Positions 23,445 through 31,518 of a DNA stretch of 64,000 bases are shown one piece after another (the stretch's first letter is position 1; each line of letters opens with the position of its first letter). The notes under the pieces are model-generated. The model searched no databases, had not been told where the DNA came from, and was given only the letters and a program-made list of their open reading frames with translations. This DNA comes from Geothrix terrae. Its GTDB lineage: Bacteria > Acidobacteriota > Holophagae > Holophagales > Holophagaceae. The stretch spans positions 558,001 to 622,000 of the forward strand of contig NZ_JAKZLA010000002.1 of NCBI RefSeq assembly GCF_022808775.1, written 5' to 3'. A program made the translations under genes and the position numbers.

Positions 23445-25559
23445 CTAGAAATTGGCACTCGGCGGCGCGGGCTCGTCGGCTTCGCCGGCATTGGCCAGGG
23501 GCACCCTCACCAGGTAGACGGCGATGCCGGCCAGGATCAGCAGGCTGATCCAGAACATGCCGGGGTCGGCGAAGATCTTGTACTTCACCTCGAAGAAGGC
23601 GAAGGACGCGAAGAGCAGGCCCACCAGGGCCTCGCCGGCGATGAGGCCGGCGGCCAGGAGCACGCCGTTGTTCTCCACCCGTACCTTCTGGGCCTCGTTG
23701 AGGCCCCGCTTGGTGCCGATCATCTCCACGGCGCCCTTGATGAGGCCGCCGAGGAAGATGGCGAAGGTGGTCTCCAACGGCAGGTACATGCCCACCGACA
23801 CCAGCATGGGGCTCTTCACCTGCATGAGGATGAAGGCGAGGCCCATCATCATGCCGACGATGATCAGCGGCCACGCCATCTTGCCTTCCACGATGCCCTT
23901 GCTGAGCAGGGCCATGAGACCGGCCTGGGGCGCCGCCAACTGCTTGGAGCCGAAGCCGGCATCCAGGGAGAGCACGGCCTTCTTCTGGTCCGCGGGCAGC
24001 TGCTTCACCTGCTCCAGGGTGTAGGTCTGGCCGTCGGGCGCCGTGATCATCTGCACGTGCTGGGCAGTCAGCTCGGCGATGCGCTTGGTGCCCTGGGCGG
24101 AGATGTCGCCCTCGTGCAGCACCATGAGGGGGATGAACAGCACCACGGAGGCCAGGGCCACGCCGATGAGGTCGCCCATCTCCATGCGCCAGGGGGTGCC
24201 GCCCAGGATGTGCCCGGCCTTGAGGTCCTGGAGCATCTCGCCGGCCACCGCCGCGCTCACGCAGACCACCGCGGCCACGCCCAGCACCGCGGCGACGCCC
24301 TCCTTGCCCTTCACGCCGAGGAGCACCATGACGAGGGCCGTGATCACCAGGGCCGTCAGGGTCAGGCCGGAGATCGGGTTGTTGCTCGAGCCCATGATGC
24401 CGACCAGGTAGCCGCTGATGGCCGCGAAGAAGAAGCCCAGGATCACCACCACCAGGGCCGCCACGAAGGAGACCAGCGGGCTCACCTGGAAGATGCGCCA
24501 GGTGATGAAGAACGTCACCAGGGCCGCGAACCCGAGGCCGAACAGGACGTTGGTGAAGGGCAGGTCCTTGTTGACGCGGTCCACCACGTGCTCGCCAGCG
24601 GCGGCCTTCTTCATGTCGGAGACCGAGCGGGTGAGGCCCGTGGCCAGGCTCTTGCGCATCTTGAAGAGGGTGTAGCCGGCACCCACGAGCATGCCGCCGA
24701 TGGCGATGGGGCGGACGATGAACTTCCACACCGAGTAGGACAGGGCGATCCAGTCGCCCTGGGAAGCCCCCTCGGGCAGGACGCCCGGCGCCAGGAAGTA
24801 GGTGATGATGGGCACCAGCAGGCCCCAGGCGATGATGCCGCCAGAGAAGTTCAGGGCGCCGAGCTTGGGCCCGATGATGTAGCCCACGCCCATGTAGGCG
24901 GGGCTGATGCCAGGGGAGCTGAGCAGCATGCCACCCGCCACCTTGGCCTTCCAGGTGCCGACGAGGTTGATGGTGGTGGTCTTGAAGGCCACGAACCGCT
25001 CCCAGGAGCTGGCGAAGACCGAAATCTGCACCAGGGCCTGGATGGCGGCGCCGATGCCCATGGCGCCGAACAGGAACTTGGTGCCGCTGCCCCCGCGGGC
25101 GCCGGCCTTGTGGATCTCAGCGGCGGCCACGCTCTCGGGGTAGGGCAGCTCGGCGTCCTCCACCATCACGCGGCGGAGCAGGGCCACGAACATGATGCCC
25201 AGCACGCCGCCGCCGAACATGATCAGGGAGCTGGTGACGTAGTGCCCCGCGGTGAAGAACTTGGGCCAGATGCCGCTGATGGCGAAGGCGGGGACGGTGA
25301 AGATGGCGCCGGCGGCCACGGACTCGCCGATGCTTCCGACCGTTCGTGCCATGTTCTCTTCCAGGATGGTGCCCTTCATCAGTTTGATGAGGGCCATGCC
25401 GATGACCGCCGCGGGATAGGTGGCGGCGATGGTCATGCCGGCCTTCAGGCCGAGGTAGGCGTTGGCGGAACCCAGCACCACGGCCATGACGAGGCCGATG
25501 AGCACCGCCCGCAGGGAGAACTCCCGCAGGTTCTGGTCGGAGGGGACAAAAGGTTGCAT
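23445..25559 (-). CDS. OPT-family oligopeptide (or metal-chelate) transporter
   Basis: A 704-residue inner-membrane protein with about 14-16 hydrophobic segments. The start region LREFSLRAVLIGLVMAVVLG with SANAYLGLKAGMTIAATYPAA is typical of bacterial OPT transporters, as are MGSSNNPISGLT and the long central loop. Members carry small peptides or metal-chelates by proton symport; the substrate here is not evident. It stands alone, with about 215 non-coding bases before the next gene. Confidence 0.9.
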   Translation of the reverse strand: MQPFVPSDQNLREFSLRAVLIGLVMAVVLGSANAYLGLKAGMTIAATYPAAVIGMALIKLMKGTILEENMARTVGSIGESVAAGAIFTVPAFAISGIWPKFFTAGHYVTSSLIMFGGGVLGIMFVALLRRVMVEDAELPYPESVAAAEIHKAGARGGSGTKFLFGAMGIGAAIQALVQISVFASSWERFVAFKTTTINLVGTWKAKVAGGMLLSSPGISPAYMGVGYIIGPKLGALNFSGGIIAWGLLVPIITYFLAPGVLPEGASQGDWIALSYSVWKFIVRPIAIGGMLVGAGYTLFKMRKSLATGLTRSVSDMKKAAAGEHVVDRVNKDLPFTNVLFGLGFAALVTFFITWRIFQVSPLVSFVAALVVVILGFFFAAISGYLVGIMGSSNNPISGLTLTALVITALVMVLLGVKGKEGVAAVLGVAAVVCVSAAVAGEMLQDLKAGHILGGTPWRMEMGDLIGVALASVVLFIPLMVLHEGDISAQGTKRIAELTAQHVQMITAPDGQTYTLEQVKQLPADQKKAVLSLDAGFGSKQLAAPQAGLMALLSKGIVEGKMAWPLIIVGMMMGLAFILMQVKSPMLVSVGMYLPLETTFAIFLGGLIKGAVEMIGTKRGLNEAQKVRVENNGVLLAAGLIAGEALVGLLFASFAFFEVKYKIFADPGMFWISLLILAGIAVYLVRVPLANAGEADEPAPPSANF

Positions 25560-25774
25560 CGGTGCTCCTGGAAAGGCGCAGAGGGATGGAAAGAAAGGTC
25601 GGATGGAGCCGATAGTCTAATACATCGCTGTTTGATCCATCCCAGATCCCACGGTGGACCTGGGCTTCCGGGCACTCCGGGGGCCCGCCTCCCGGCAGAC
25701 GACTCCGGGGAAACACGCCTCCCACCCCGTCCGGAGGGGGCCTGACAGACCACCGGCCCAGATCCTGGCCCGGA

Positions 25775-26701
25775 TCACCGCTCCGCCAGGGGTTCGTCCG
25801 GCCGCCGCTCCACGGAGAGGAGGATCACCGCCCCGAGGATCAGGGCCGCGCCCACCCACTGCCAGGGCAGCAGGATCTCGTGGAGGAAGAGGGCCCCGAA
25901 CAGGCAGGCGGCCAGCGGCTCCAGGGTGCTGACGACCGACGCCCGGGCGGCGCCCACCCGGGCCATGCCCGCCAGCAGCAGGGGAATGGGCAGCAGGGTT
26001 CCGACCACGGCCAGCCCCAGCAGGGGCTTCCAGGCGCCGAGGGCCAGCGCCGGCTCCCACCGGTGCGACCCCAGGGCCAGGACCAGGTACATGAGCCCCG
26101 CGCTGGACATGATCCAGGCGCTGGCGACCAGCGAGGGCACCCCTTTCTGGAGGCGCGCCCCCAGCAGGATGTAGGCGGTGTACCCGAAGGCCGTGGCCAG
26201 GCCCATGACGAGGCCCAGGACATCCGTGCCCCGGCCGGGGGCGCCCACCGCCAGGGCCGTTCCCACCAGCGATGCGGCGAGAGCGGCCAGGTCGCGGCCC
26301 GCCAGGCGGTGCCGCCCGGCCAGGACCTCCCACAGGGCCACCATGGCGGGGTAGAGGTAGAGGAGCAGGGCCGTAAGGGCCACGGGGATCCGGCGGGAGC
26401 TGGCGAAATAGAGGCCGCTCTCCACCACGTAGAGGGCGCCCATGCCCACGAAGCCGGCGATCTGGGCCGGCGTGAGGGTGAAGCGGACGCCCCGCAGGAA
26501 CAGCCACAGCCAGAGGGCGCCCCCGGCCACGAGGAAGCGCACCGCCAGGAAGGTGGGGAGCCCCAGGCCCAGGGCGGCCGCCTGGCGGTTGAAGATGGGC
26601 AGGAGGCCGAAGCAGATCCCCGAGATGGCCACCAGCAGGAAGCCCAGCCCCCGGCCTGTGCCTGACCCCCTAGTGGCCGGATTCATCGCGTCGTCGTCCA
26701 T
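25775..26701 (-). CDS. EamA-family (DMT) transporter
   Basis: About 308 residues with ten hydrophobic segments in two repeats (EamA domains), beginning LGFLLVAISGICFGLLPIF and in the second half LGLVMGLATAFGYTAYILLGA. Such proteins export amino acids or other metabolites. ATG 26701 is used; ATG 26686 and an upstream in-frame ATG at 26734 are alternatives without clear ribosome sites. No neighbour suggests the substrate. Confidence 0.85.
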   Translation of the reverse strand: MDDDAMNPATRGSGTGRGLGFLLVAISGICFGLLPIFNRQAAALGLGLPTFLAVRFLVAGGALWLWLFLRGVRFTLTPAQIAGFVGMGALYVVESGLYFASSRRIPVALTALLLYLYPAMVALWEVLAGRHRLAGRDLAALAASLVGTALAVGAPGRGTDVLGLVMGLATAFGYTAYILLGARLQKGVPSLVASAWIMSSAGLMYLVLALGSHRWEPALALGAWKPLLGLAVVGTLLPIPLLLAGMARVGAARASVVSTLEPLAACLFGALFLHEILLPWQWVGAALILGAVILLSVERRPDEPLAER

Positions 26702-26833
26702 CCCAGCAGGGTATCGCGGCCTCCGGCAGGGCATCGCGGCGCGTGGCGCGGCCTTCTTCGGAGGAGGCGGCCCGGCTCCCTGGCATGATGCTCATGTCGG
26801 CGCTGCCATCCCCAGGGTGGGGGCGTCCCCGTG

Positions 26834-27631
26834 ATGTCCCCGGACCCGGTCCCCATGCCCACCCTCACCAGCAAAGCCAATCCGCGCTTCAAGGAGCTCC
26901 TGGCCCGCCTCCGCCCGGGCGGCGCCCACCGCGGGGCGACGCTCCTGCTGGGCGCGAAGCTCATCGAGGCCTGGGCCGAGGCGCGGCGGACCGCCGCCGG
27001 AGCCCGGCTGCGCCCGGCGCTCTGGCTGAGGCTGGAGCAGGCCGTCCCGCACCCGCTGGAGGCGGCCCTCGACCTGGACACGCAGGTGCTCGGCGAAGCC
27101 CTCATGCGGGAGCTGGCCGACGCGGGCAGTCCGCCGGAGCACGCCCTGCTGATGGACCTGGGCCCCGAGCCCGCCGGGCCCCTGGCCGAGCGCGTCATCG
27201 GCGCCTGGGGCATCCAGGATCCGGGCAACCTCGGCGCGCTCCTCCGCAGCGCCGCCGCCTTCGGCTTCCAGGAGGCCCTGCTGGGGCCGGGTTGCGCGGA
27301 TCCCTTCCACCCCAGGGCCCTGCGCGGCAGCATGGGCGCCGCCTTCCTGATGCCCCTGCGCCGGGCGCCGCGCCTGGAGCCGGACGGGGGCCGCTGGTAC
27401 GCCCTGGACGGCGGCCCCGGCGCCGTGCCCCTGGCCGAGGCCGATCTTTCGGCCCCCCTGCGCCTCTGGGTGGGCAGCGAAGGCCACGGCTGGCAGGGGA
27501 TGGACCTGCCCCCGGCCGTGCGGCGCCTGGCCATCCCCATCCAGGGCGTGGAAAGCCTCAACGCCGCCGTGGCCGCAGGCATCGCGTGCTACGAGGCGGC
27601 GAGGAGGCTGGGCCGGGGATCAGGACGATGA
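26834..27631 (+). CDS. TrmH/SpoU-family RNA 2'-O-methyltransferase
   Basis: About 265 residues with the SPOUT knot motifs in order: GIQDPGNLGALLRSAAAFG, WVGSEGHGW and IPIQGVESLNAAVA. These bind S-adenosylmethionine and methylate ribose in rRNA or tRNA. The N-terminal 110 residues form the substrate-binding part (begins LTSKANPRFKELL). The start could be GTG 26831, ATG 26834 or ATG 26855. It ends in an ATGA overlap with lnt. Confidence 0.88.
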   Translation: MSPDPVPMPTLTSKANPRFKELLARLRPGGAHRGATLLLGAKLIEAWAEARRTAAGARLRPALWLRLEQAVPHPLEAALDLDTQVLGEALMRELADAGSPPEHALLMDLGPEPAGPLAERVIGAWGIQDPGNLGALLRSAAAFGFQEALLGPGCADPFHPRALRGSMGAAFLMPLRRAPRLEPDGGRWYALDGGPGAVPLAEADLSAPLRLWVGSEGHGWQGMDLPPAVRRLAIPIQGVESLNAAVAAGIACYEAARRLGRGSGR

Positions 27632-29136
27632 CCCGCGGCTGGCTCCTCCGTCCCCTCGAAACCGCCGTGCTGGCGTGCGTCTTCATGCTCGCCTTCCGCT
27701 TCCCGGGCGCCCTGGGGGGCTGGCTGGAGCCGGCCCTGGCGCTGCTCTTCCCCGTGCTGTTGCTGGAAGGCCTGTTCAAAGGACGCCACGCCGTGTGGAC
27801 CTGGGTGGCGATCCTGGGCGGCCTCCTTCTCCTCTACCAGTGGGTGCCCCAGACCCTGGCCTCCAAGGGCGGACTGCCCTTCGGCCTGGCCCTGCTGGGG
27901 ACGGTCCTGCTAAGCCTCTGGGAAGCCACGGGGCTCTGGCTGGTGGCCCTGGGATCGCGCTGGGCCTTCCGCCGCATCGGGCCCCTGGCCGCCACCTGCG
28001 CGGCCGCCTTCCTCCTGATCGGGTGGGAGACCTGGGGCTTCCATGTCTACCCCTGGACCTGGGGCGCCGCCTTCGGTTCCCTGCCCTGGCCGGCGCGTTC
28101 GGCCGCCTTCCTGGGCGCCTCCGGCCTGTCGGCCCTGGCCTGGGGCGCCGGGGCCTGGACCGCCGCCCACCTGGCCCGGGGCGCCTCCCCCCGGCGGACC
28201 CTGGCGGGGCCGGGCTTCGCCGTGGGCCTGATGCTCCTGCTGGGAGGCGCCTGGCACCTCCTGCCGCGGGAGGGGGGATGGACCCTCGATGTGGCCATGA
28301 TCCAGCCCAACTTCCCGGCGGGCGTGCGCTGGCCGGGGATGGAAGCGGAGATGTGGCGGCGCAGCGACGCGCTGCTGAAGGCCCGGGGCTGGCCGAGGCC
28401 CGGGCGGGCCACCCTGCTGCTCTGGCCCGAGAGTTCGGTGCTGGGCCGGGACGACCGCCGTCCGGACCTGCGGCTTTCCGCCGAGGCCGTGTCCCGGGGC
28501 GTGGCCTGGCTCTTCGGCACCGAGGGAGGTCCCTACAACCTGGTGCGGGGCGAGGCCGCCGGCCGGCCGGCCTTCGTCTTCGCGAAGACCGAGCCCATGC
28601 CCTTCGGGGAGCGCACGCCCGGCCCCGAGGCCTTCCGCCACTGGCTGGACGGGAAGATGGGCTTCGTATCCCAGGAGGCCGGGGAGCTCAAGGAGGGCTG
28701 CGCCTTCGCCGTGCCCACCCCCGCCGGCGACCTGCACGTGCATCCGCTCATCTGCAGCGAGGCCCTCCTGGCCCAGCGCACCCGCCGGGGCTTCGACCTG
28801 GGCCACGCGGACCTGCTGAGCAACCACACCAACGACGGCTGGTTCGATCGCAGCATCGCCACGGACCTGCACGCAGCCCAGATCCGCCTCCGCGCCACGG
28901 AGCTGGGCGTCCCCCTGCTGCGGGCCACGCTCACGGGGAAGTCCGGCGTCTTCCGCGAGGACGGCCGCTTCGAGCTCTGGGGCGAGCCGCTCACAGAGGG
29001 CGCGTATGCCGTGGACCTGAGCTGGCGGCCCATCCGGACGCCGGCCCGCTCCGCCTGGCTGCTGCCGGGGCTGATGGCGGGGCTGGCGCTCGTGACGGTG
29101 CTGCTAGGCTGGAAGGCCCTAGCCCGGAAGGCCTGA
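27628..29136 (+). CDS. lnt: Apolipoprotein N-acyltransferase
   Basis: A 502-residue inner-membrane enzyme that adds the third acyl chain to lipoproteins. Seven or so hydrophobic segments occupy residues 1-215, then a nitrilase domain. The catalytic triad is visible: Glu in LWPESSVLG, Lys in FAKTEPMPFGE and Cys in LICSEAL. NHTNDGWFDRS is a further family mark. The ATG overlaps the stop of the RNA methylase gene and the stop overlaps the next ATG, so the genes form one operon. Lnt fits a diderm cell. Confidence 0.9.
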   Translation: MTRGWLLRPLETAVLACVFMLAFRFPGALGGWLEPALALLFPVLLLEGLFKGRHAVWTWVAILGGLLLLYQWVPQTLASKGGLPFGLALLGTVLLSLWEATGLWLVALGSRWAFRRIGPLAATCAAAFLLIGWETWGFHVYPWTWGAAFGSLPWPARSAAFLGASGLSALAWGAGAWTAAHLARGASPRRTLAGPGFAVGLMLLLGGAWHLLPREGGWTLDVAMIQPNFPAGVRWPGMEAEMWRRSDALLKARGWPRPGRATLLLWPESSVLGRDDRRPDLRLSAEAVSRGVAWLFGTEGGPYNLVRGEAAGRPAFVFAKTEPMPFGERTPGPEAFRHWLDGKMGFVSQEAGELKEGCAFAVPTPAGDLHVHPLICSEALLAQRTRRGFDLGHADLLSNHTNDGWFDRSIATDLHAAQIRLRATELGVPLLRATLTGKSGVFREDGRFELWGEPLTEGAYAVDLSWRPIRTPARSAWLLPGLMAGLALVTVLLGWKALARKA

Positions 29137-29636
29137 TGGACCGCGATCTCCTCGTACCCGAGCCGCTTTCGACCCCGCACGGCACCGTGGCCTTCTTCGA
29201 CGAGACCTGGAGCGTGGACCCCCGCGAGCTCCAGATCTTCTTCCAGGCGGAAGAGGTCTACTGGACCGCGGACCGCACCATCGGCCAGTGGCGGCGGCTG
29301 CTGGCCTGCTCGCGCCTGCTGACGGCCCGGCTCGTGCCCGAGGGCCACCGGGGCGGCCGCCTGGTGGGCGCCACCCGGCTCTGGTCCGACCACGCCTACG
29401 AGGCCAAGCTCTACGATGTGGTGACGGCCCGGGACCTGATGGGCCAGGGCATCGCCACGGAGTTGGTGAAGTGGGCCCTGCGGCACCCCTGGGCGGGCGA
29501 GGTGCAGCGCTTCGTCCTGGAGACCCGCGACGCGGCCAACTTCTACCCCCGCTTCGGCTTCCGCCTGGGCCAGGACGTCGACAGCTTCCACATGCGGGTG
29601 GGCCTCGCCGAGCTCGAGCAGCGGGGCCTGCGGTGA
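29136..29636 (+). CDS. GNAT-family acetyltransferase
   Basis: A 166-residue protein with the GNAT fold: LVGATRLWSD strand, then YDVVTARDLMGQGIATELVKW as the acetyl-CoA binding motif A, and ANFYPRFGFRLG as motif B. The substrate is unknown. It is coupled on both sides by overlapping stop/start codons. Confidence 0.85.
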   Translation: MDRDLLVPEPLSTPHGTVAFFDETWSVDPRELQIFFQAEEVYWTADRTIGQWRRLLACSRLLTARLVPEGHRGGRLVGATRLWSDHAYEAKLYDVVTARDLMGQGIATELVKWALRHPWAGEVQRFVLETRDAANFYPRFGFRLGQDVDSFHMRVGLAELEQRGLR

Positions 29637-30256
29637 ACGAGACCCTCCCCGGCCTCCCCGAGGCCGCCCTGAAGCCCCTGATCCTGGCCAGCAGCAGCCC
29701 CCGCCGCCGCCACTGGCTGGAGGCCATGCGCATCCCCTTCGAGATCCAGGCGCCCGAGGTGGACGAGACGCCCCTCCTGGACGAGGAGCCCGGCGACCTG
29801 GTGCTGCGCCTGGCGGAGCTGAAGGCCGAGGTGGTGGCCGGCCGCAACCCCGACCGCTGGGTCATGGCCGCGGACACCACCGTGGCCGTGGACCATCACA
29901 CGCTCAACAAGCCCCTGGACGTGGAGGACGCCGTGCGGATGCTGGGCCTGATCCAGGGCCGCGCCCACCAGGTGCACACCGGCTTCTGCCTCCAGCGGAA
30001 CGATCAGGTCCACAGCTTCGTGGACACGGCCCAGGTGGTCTTCCGCCCCCTCACCGAGGCCCAGATCCGCTGGTACATCGGCACCCACGAACCCATGGAC
30101 AAAGCGGGTTCGTACGCCATCCAGGGCATCGGGGCCCTGTTCATCGAAGGGGTCGAGGGCAGCTTCTCCACCGTGATGGGCCTGCCCGTGGAGCGCATGG
30201 GCGCCCTGTTCCTCCAGCTGGGACTCCTGAAACCCTGGATGGGCTTCCCCAGGTAG
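29633..30256 (+). CDS. maf: Maf-like nucleotide pyrophosphatase
   Basis: A 207-residue Maf protein, which hydrolyses non-canonical or modified NTPs. It has ILASSSPRRRHWL near the start, VDETP, the catalytic ADTTVAVD, VHTGF and DKAGSYAIQGIGALFIEGVEG (shown in parts GSYAIQG and EGVEGSF). It begins at GTG in a GTGA overlap with the GNAT gene. It is the last gene of this block. Confidence 0.9.
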   Translation: MNETLPGLPEAALKPLILASSSPRRRHWLEAMRIPFEIQAPEVDETPLLDEEPGDLVLRLAELKAEVVAGRNPDRWVMAADTTVAVDHHTLNKPLDVEDAVRMLGLIQGRAHQVHTGFCLQRNDQVHSFVDTAQVVFRPLTEAQIRWYIGTHEPMDKAGSYAIQGIGALFIEGVEGSFSTVMGLPVERMGALFLQLGLLKPWMGFPR

Positions 30257-30744
30257 GGTGGTCAGACCTCACGAAAAATCCCAAACCCCTGACAAAGAAG
30301 AGGTTCCGGGAGGTTATGCGCCGCCTCGGGTGCGGAGGCGGAGCTGGCCTCGTCTCGACGGCCTGCGGCCTGGAGGAAATCGCCACCCCCGCAGGCCTCT
30401 AAATAGAACACCGGATAATCCCCTTAGTCGCTGGATCTGTCTCAGAAAAAAGGGATAAACAATCCTGTGGCACTGATCTATGATGGTGACTTGCGACACA
30501 AATTTGCCGAATGTCGCCCCAGTGTGACCAAGTCCTCTGGACATGAGTGTCGTCTTACTTCAGACGCCGCTCGGCCGACATTCTCTGGACGGAGACGCCG
30601 AGGCCCGGAAGGAGTCCCTTCCGGCTCGCCCGGCACCTGCCAGAATCTCTGGCCATCACCTCCGATCCGTCCCGCGTCCAACCGTCCCTTCAGTCCCCGC
30701 TGGCTCCGGCCACTGCGTGGATCCGAACTTTCCAGGGGTTGTGC
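30257..30744. promoter_or_regulatory. Leader/promoter region of the act-cta operon
   Basis: Nearly 490 bases without a gene. A stem-loop GCCTGCGG (30361-30368)/CCGCAGGC (30389-30396) may end the maf transcript. Inverted GCGACA (30493-30498) and TGTCGC (30512-30517) lie in an AT-rich patch and could be an operator; further TGTCG/CGACA words follow at about 30548 and 30576. The promoter of the respiratory operon should lie here, but I cannot fix it. Confidence 0.45.
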
Positions 30745-31308
30745 ATGCACCAATTCGACCGAGCGTTCCGCTTCGTCCTGCCGGCCGGGGCCGTGGCGGT
30801 CCTCCTCACGGTGCTCGCCGTGGGTTGGTTCACCCAGCCGGATCGGTTCGCCAAGGGCTACGCCCCCGAGCAGCCCATCCCCTTCTCCCATGAGCTGCAC
30901 GCCGGCACCCTCCGCATGCAGTGCCAGTACTGCCACTCCGGCGTGGACAAGTCCCGGACGGCGGGCATCCCCAGCGTGGACCTCTGCATGGGCTGCCACA
31001 AAGTGACCAAGACCGACCGGCCCGCCATTCAGAAGCTGACGCAGATCGCCAACTCCGGCCAGCCCATCCTCTGGCAGCGGGTCCATTCCCTGCCGGATCA
31101 CGTCTTCTTCGACCACCGGCCCCACGTGAACGCCGGCATCACCTGCCAGAGCTGCCACGGCGAGGTGCAGACCATGAAGGTGGTCACCCGCGAGATGGGC
31201 ATGCGCATGGGCAACTGCCTGGCCTGCCACCGGGATCCCCACGCCGCGCTGCCCGCCGGCTCCAAGATCACCCGGGGCGCCGAGAACTGCGCCGCCTGCC
31301 ACCGCTAG
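30745..31308 (+). CDS. actA: Alternative complex III subunit ActA, pentaheme cytochrome c
   Basis: A 187-residue protein with one N-terminal membrane helix (10-29) and five CxxCH heme sites (C60, C81, C134, C158, C182). ActA passes electrons from quinol oxidation by alternative complex III to a periplasmic acceptor. The five-heme count is the usual one. ATG 30745 directly precedes the anchor; the frame is open upstream but without conserved residues. It is the first gene of the operon. Confidence 0.9.
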   Translation: MHQFDRAFRFVLPAGAVAVLLTVLAVGWFTQPDRFAKGYAPEQPIPFSHELHAGTLRMQCQYCHSGVDKSRTAGIPSVDLCMGCHKVTKTDRPAIQKLTQIANSGQPILWQRVHSLPDHVFFDHRPHVNAGITCQSCHGEVQTMKVVTREMGMRMGNCLACHRDPHAALPAGSKITRGAENCAACHR

Positions 31309-31319
31309 GAGCCCCGACG

Positions 31320-31514
31320 ATGGCCGACGAGACCCGCAAGCCGCTGCTCGACCGCGCCGCCGCCCTGCTGGCGGGCCCGCTCCTCCTGGGCCGGGAGGCC
31401 CTGGGCCTCGTCTTCCGCCCGGACCGCGAGACCCCTCCGGAGACGCCGCCGGAACCGGTTCCGCTCCGCATCCCCATCACGCCCCCCGAACACGCCATCA
31501 AGCGCCGCGGATGA
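31320..31514 (+). CDS. Small protein between actA and actB
   Basis: A 64-residue protein beginning MADETRKPLLDRAAAL with an AGGAG site 9 bases upstream and separated from actB by 4 bases. Residues 14-32 are mildly hydrophobic (LLAGPLLLGREALGLVF); the C-terminal half is Pro-rich. I do not recognise it. Position suggests an accessory subunit or assembly factor of alternative complex III. Confidence 0.65.
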   Translation: MADETRKPLLDRAAALLAGPLLLGREALGLVFRPDRETPPETPPEPVPLRIPITPPEHAIKRRG

Positions 31515-31518
31515 CCCC

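Noticed and set aside
22893-25745. Long plus-strand frame opposite the OPT gene
   Set aside because: His/Asp/Glu/Gly-rich shadow sequence; the minus strand encodes a recognisable transporter.
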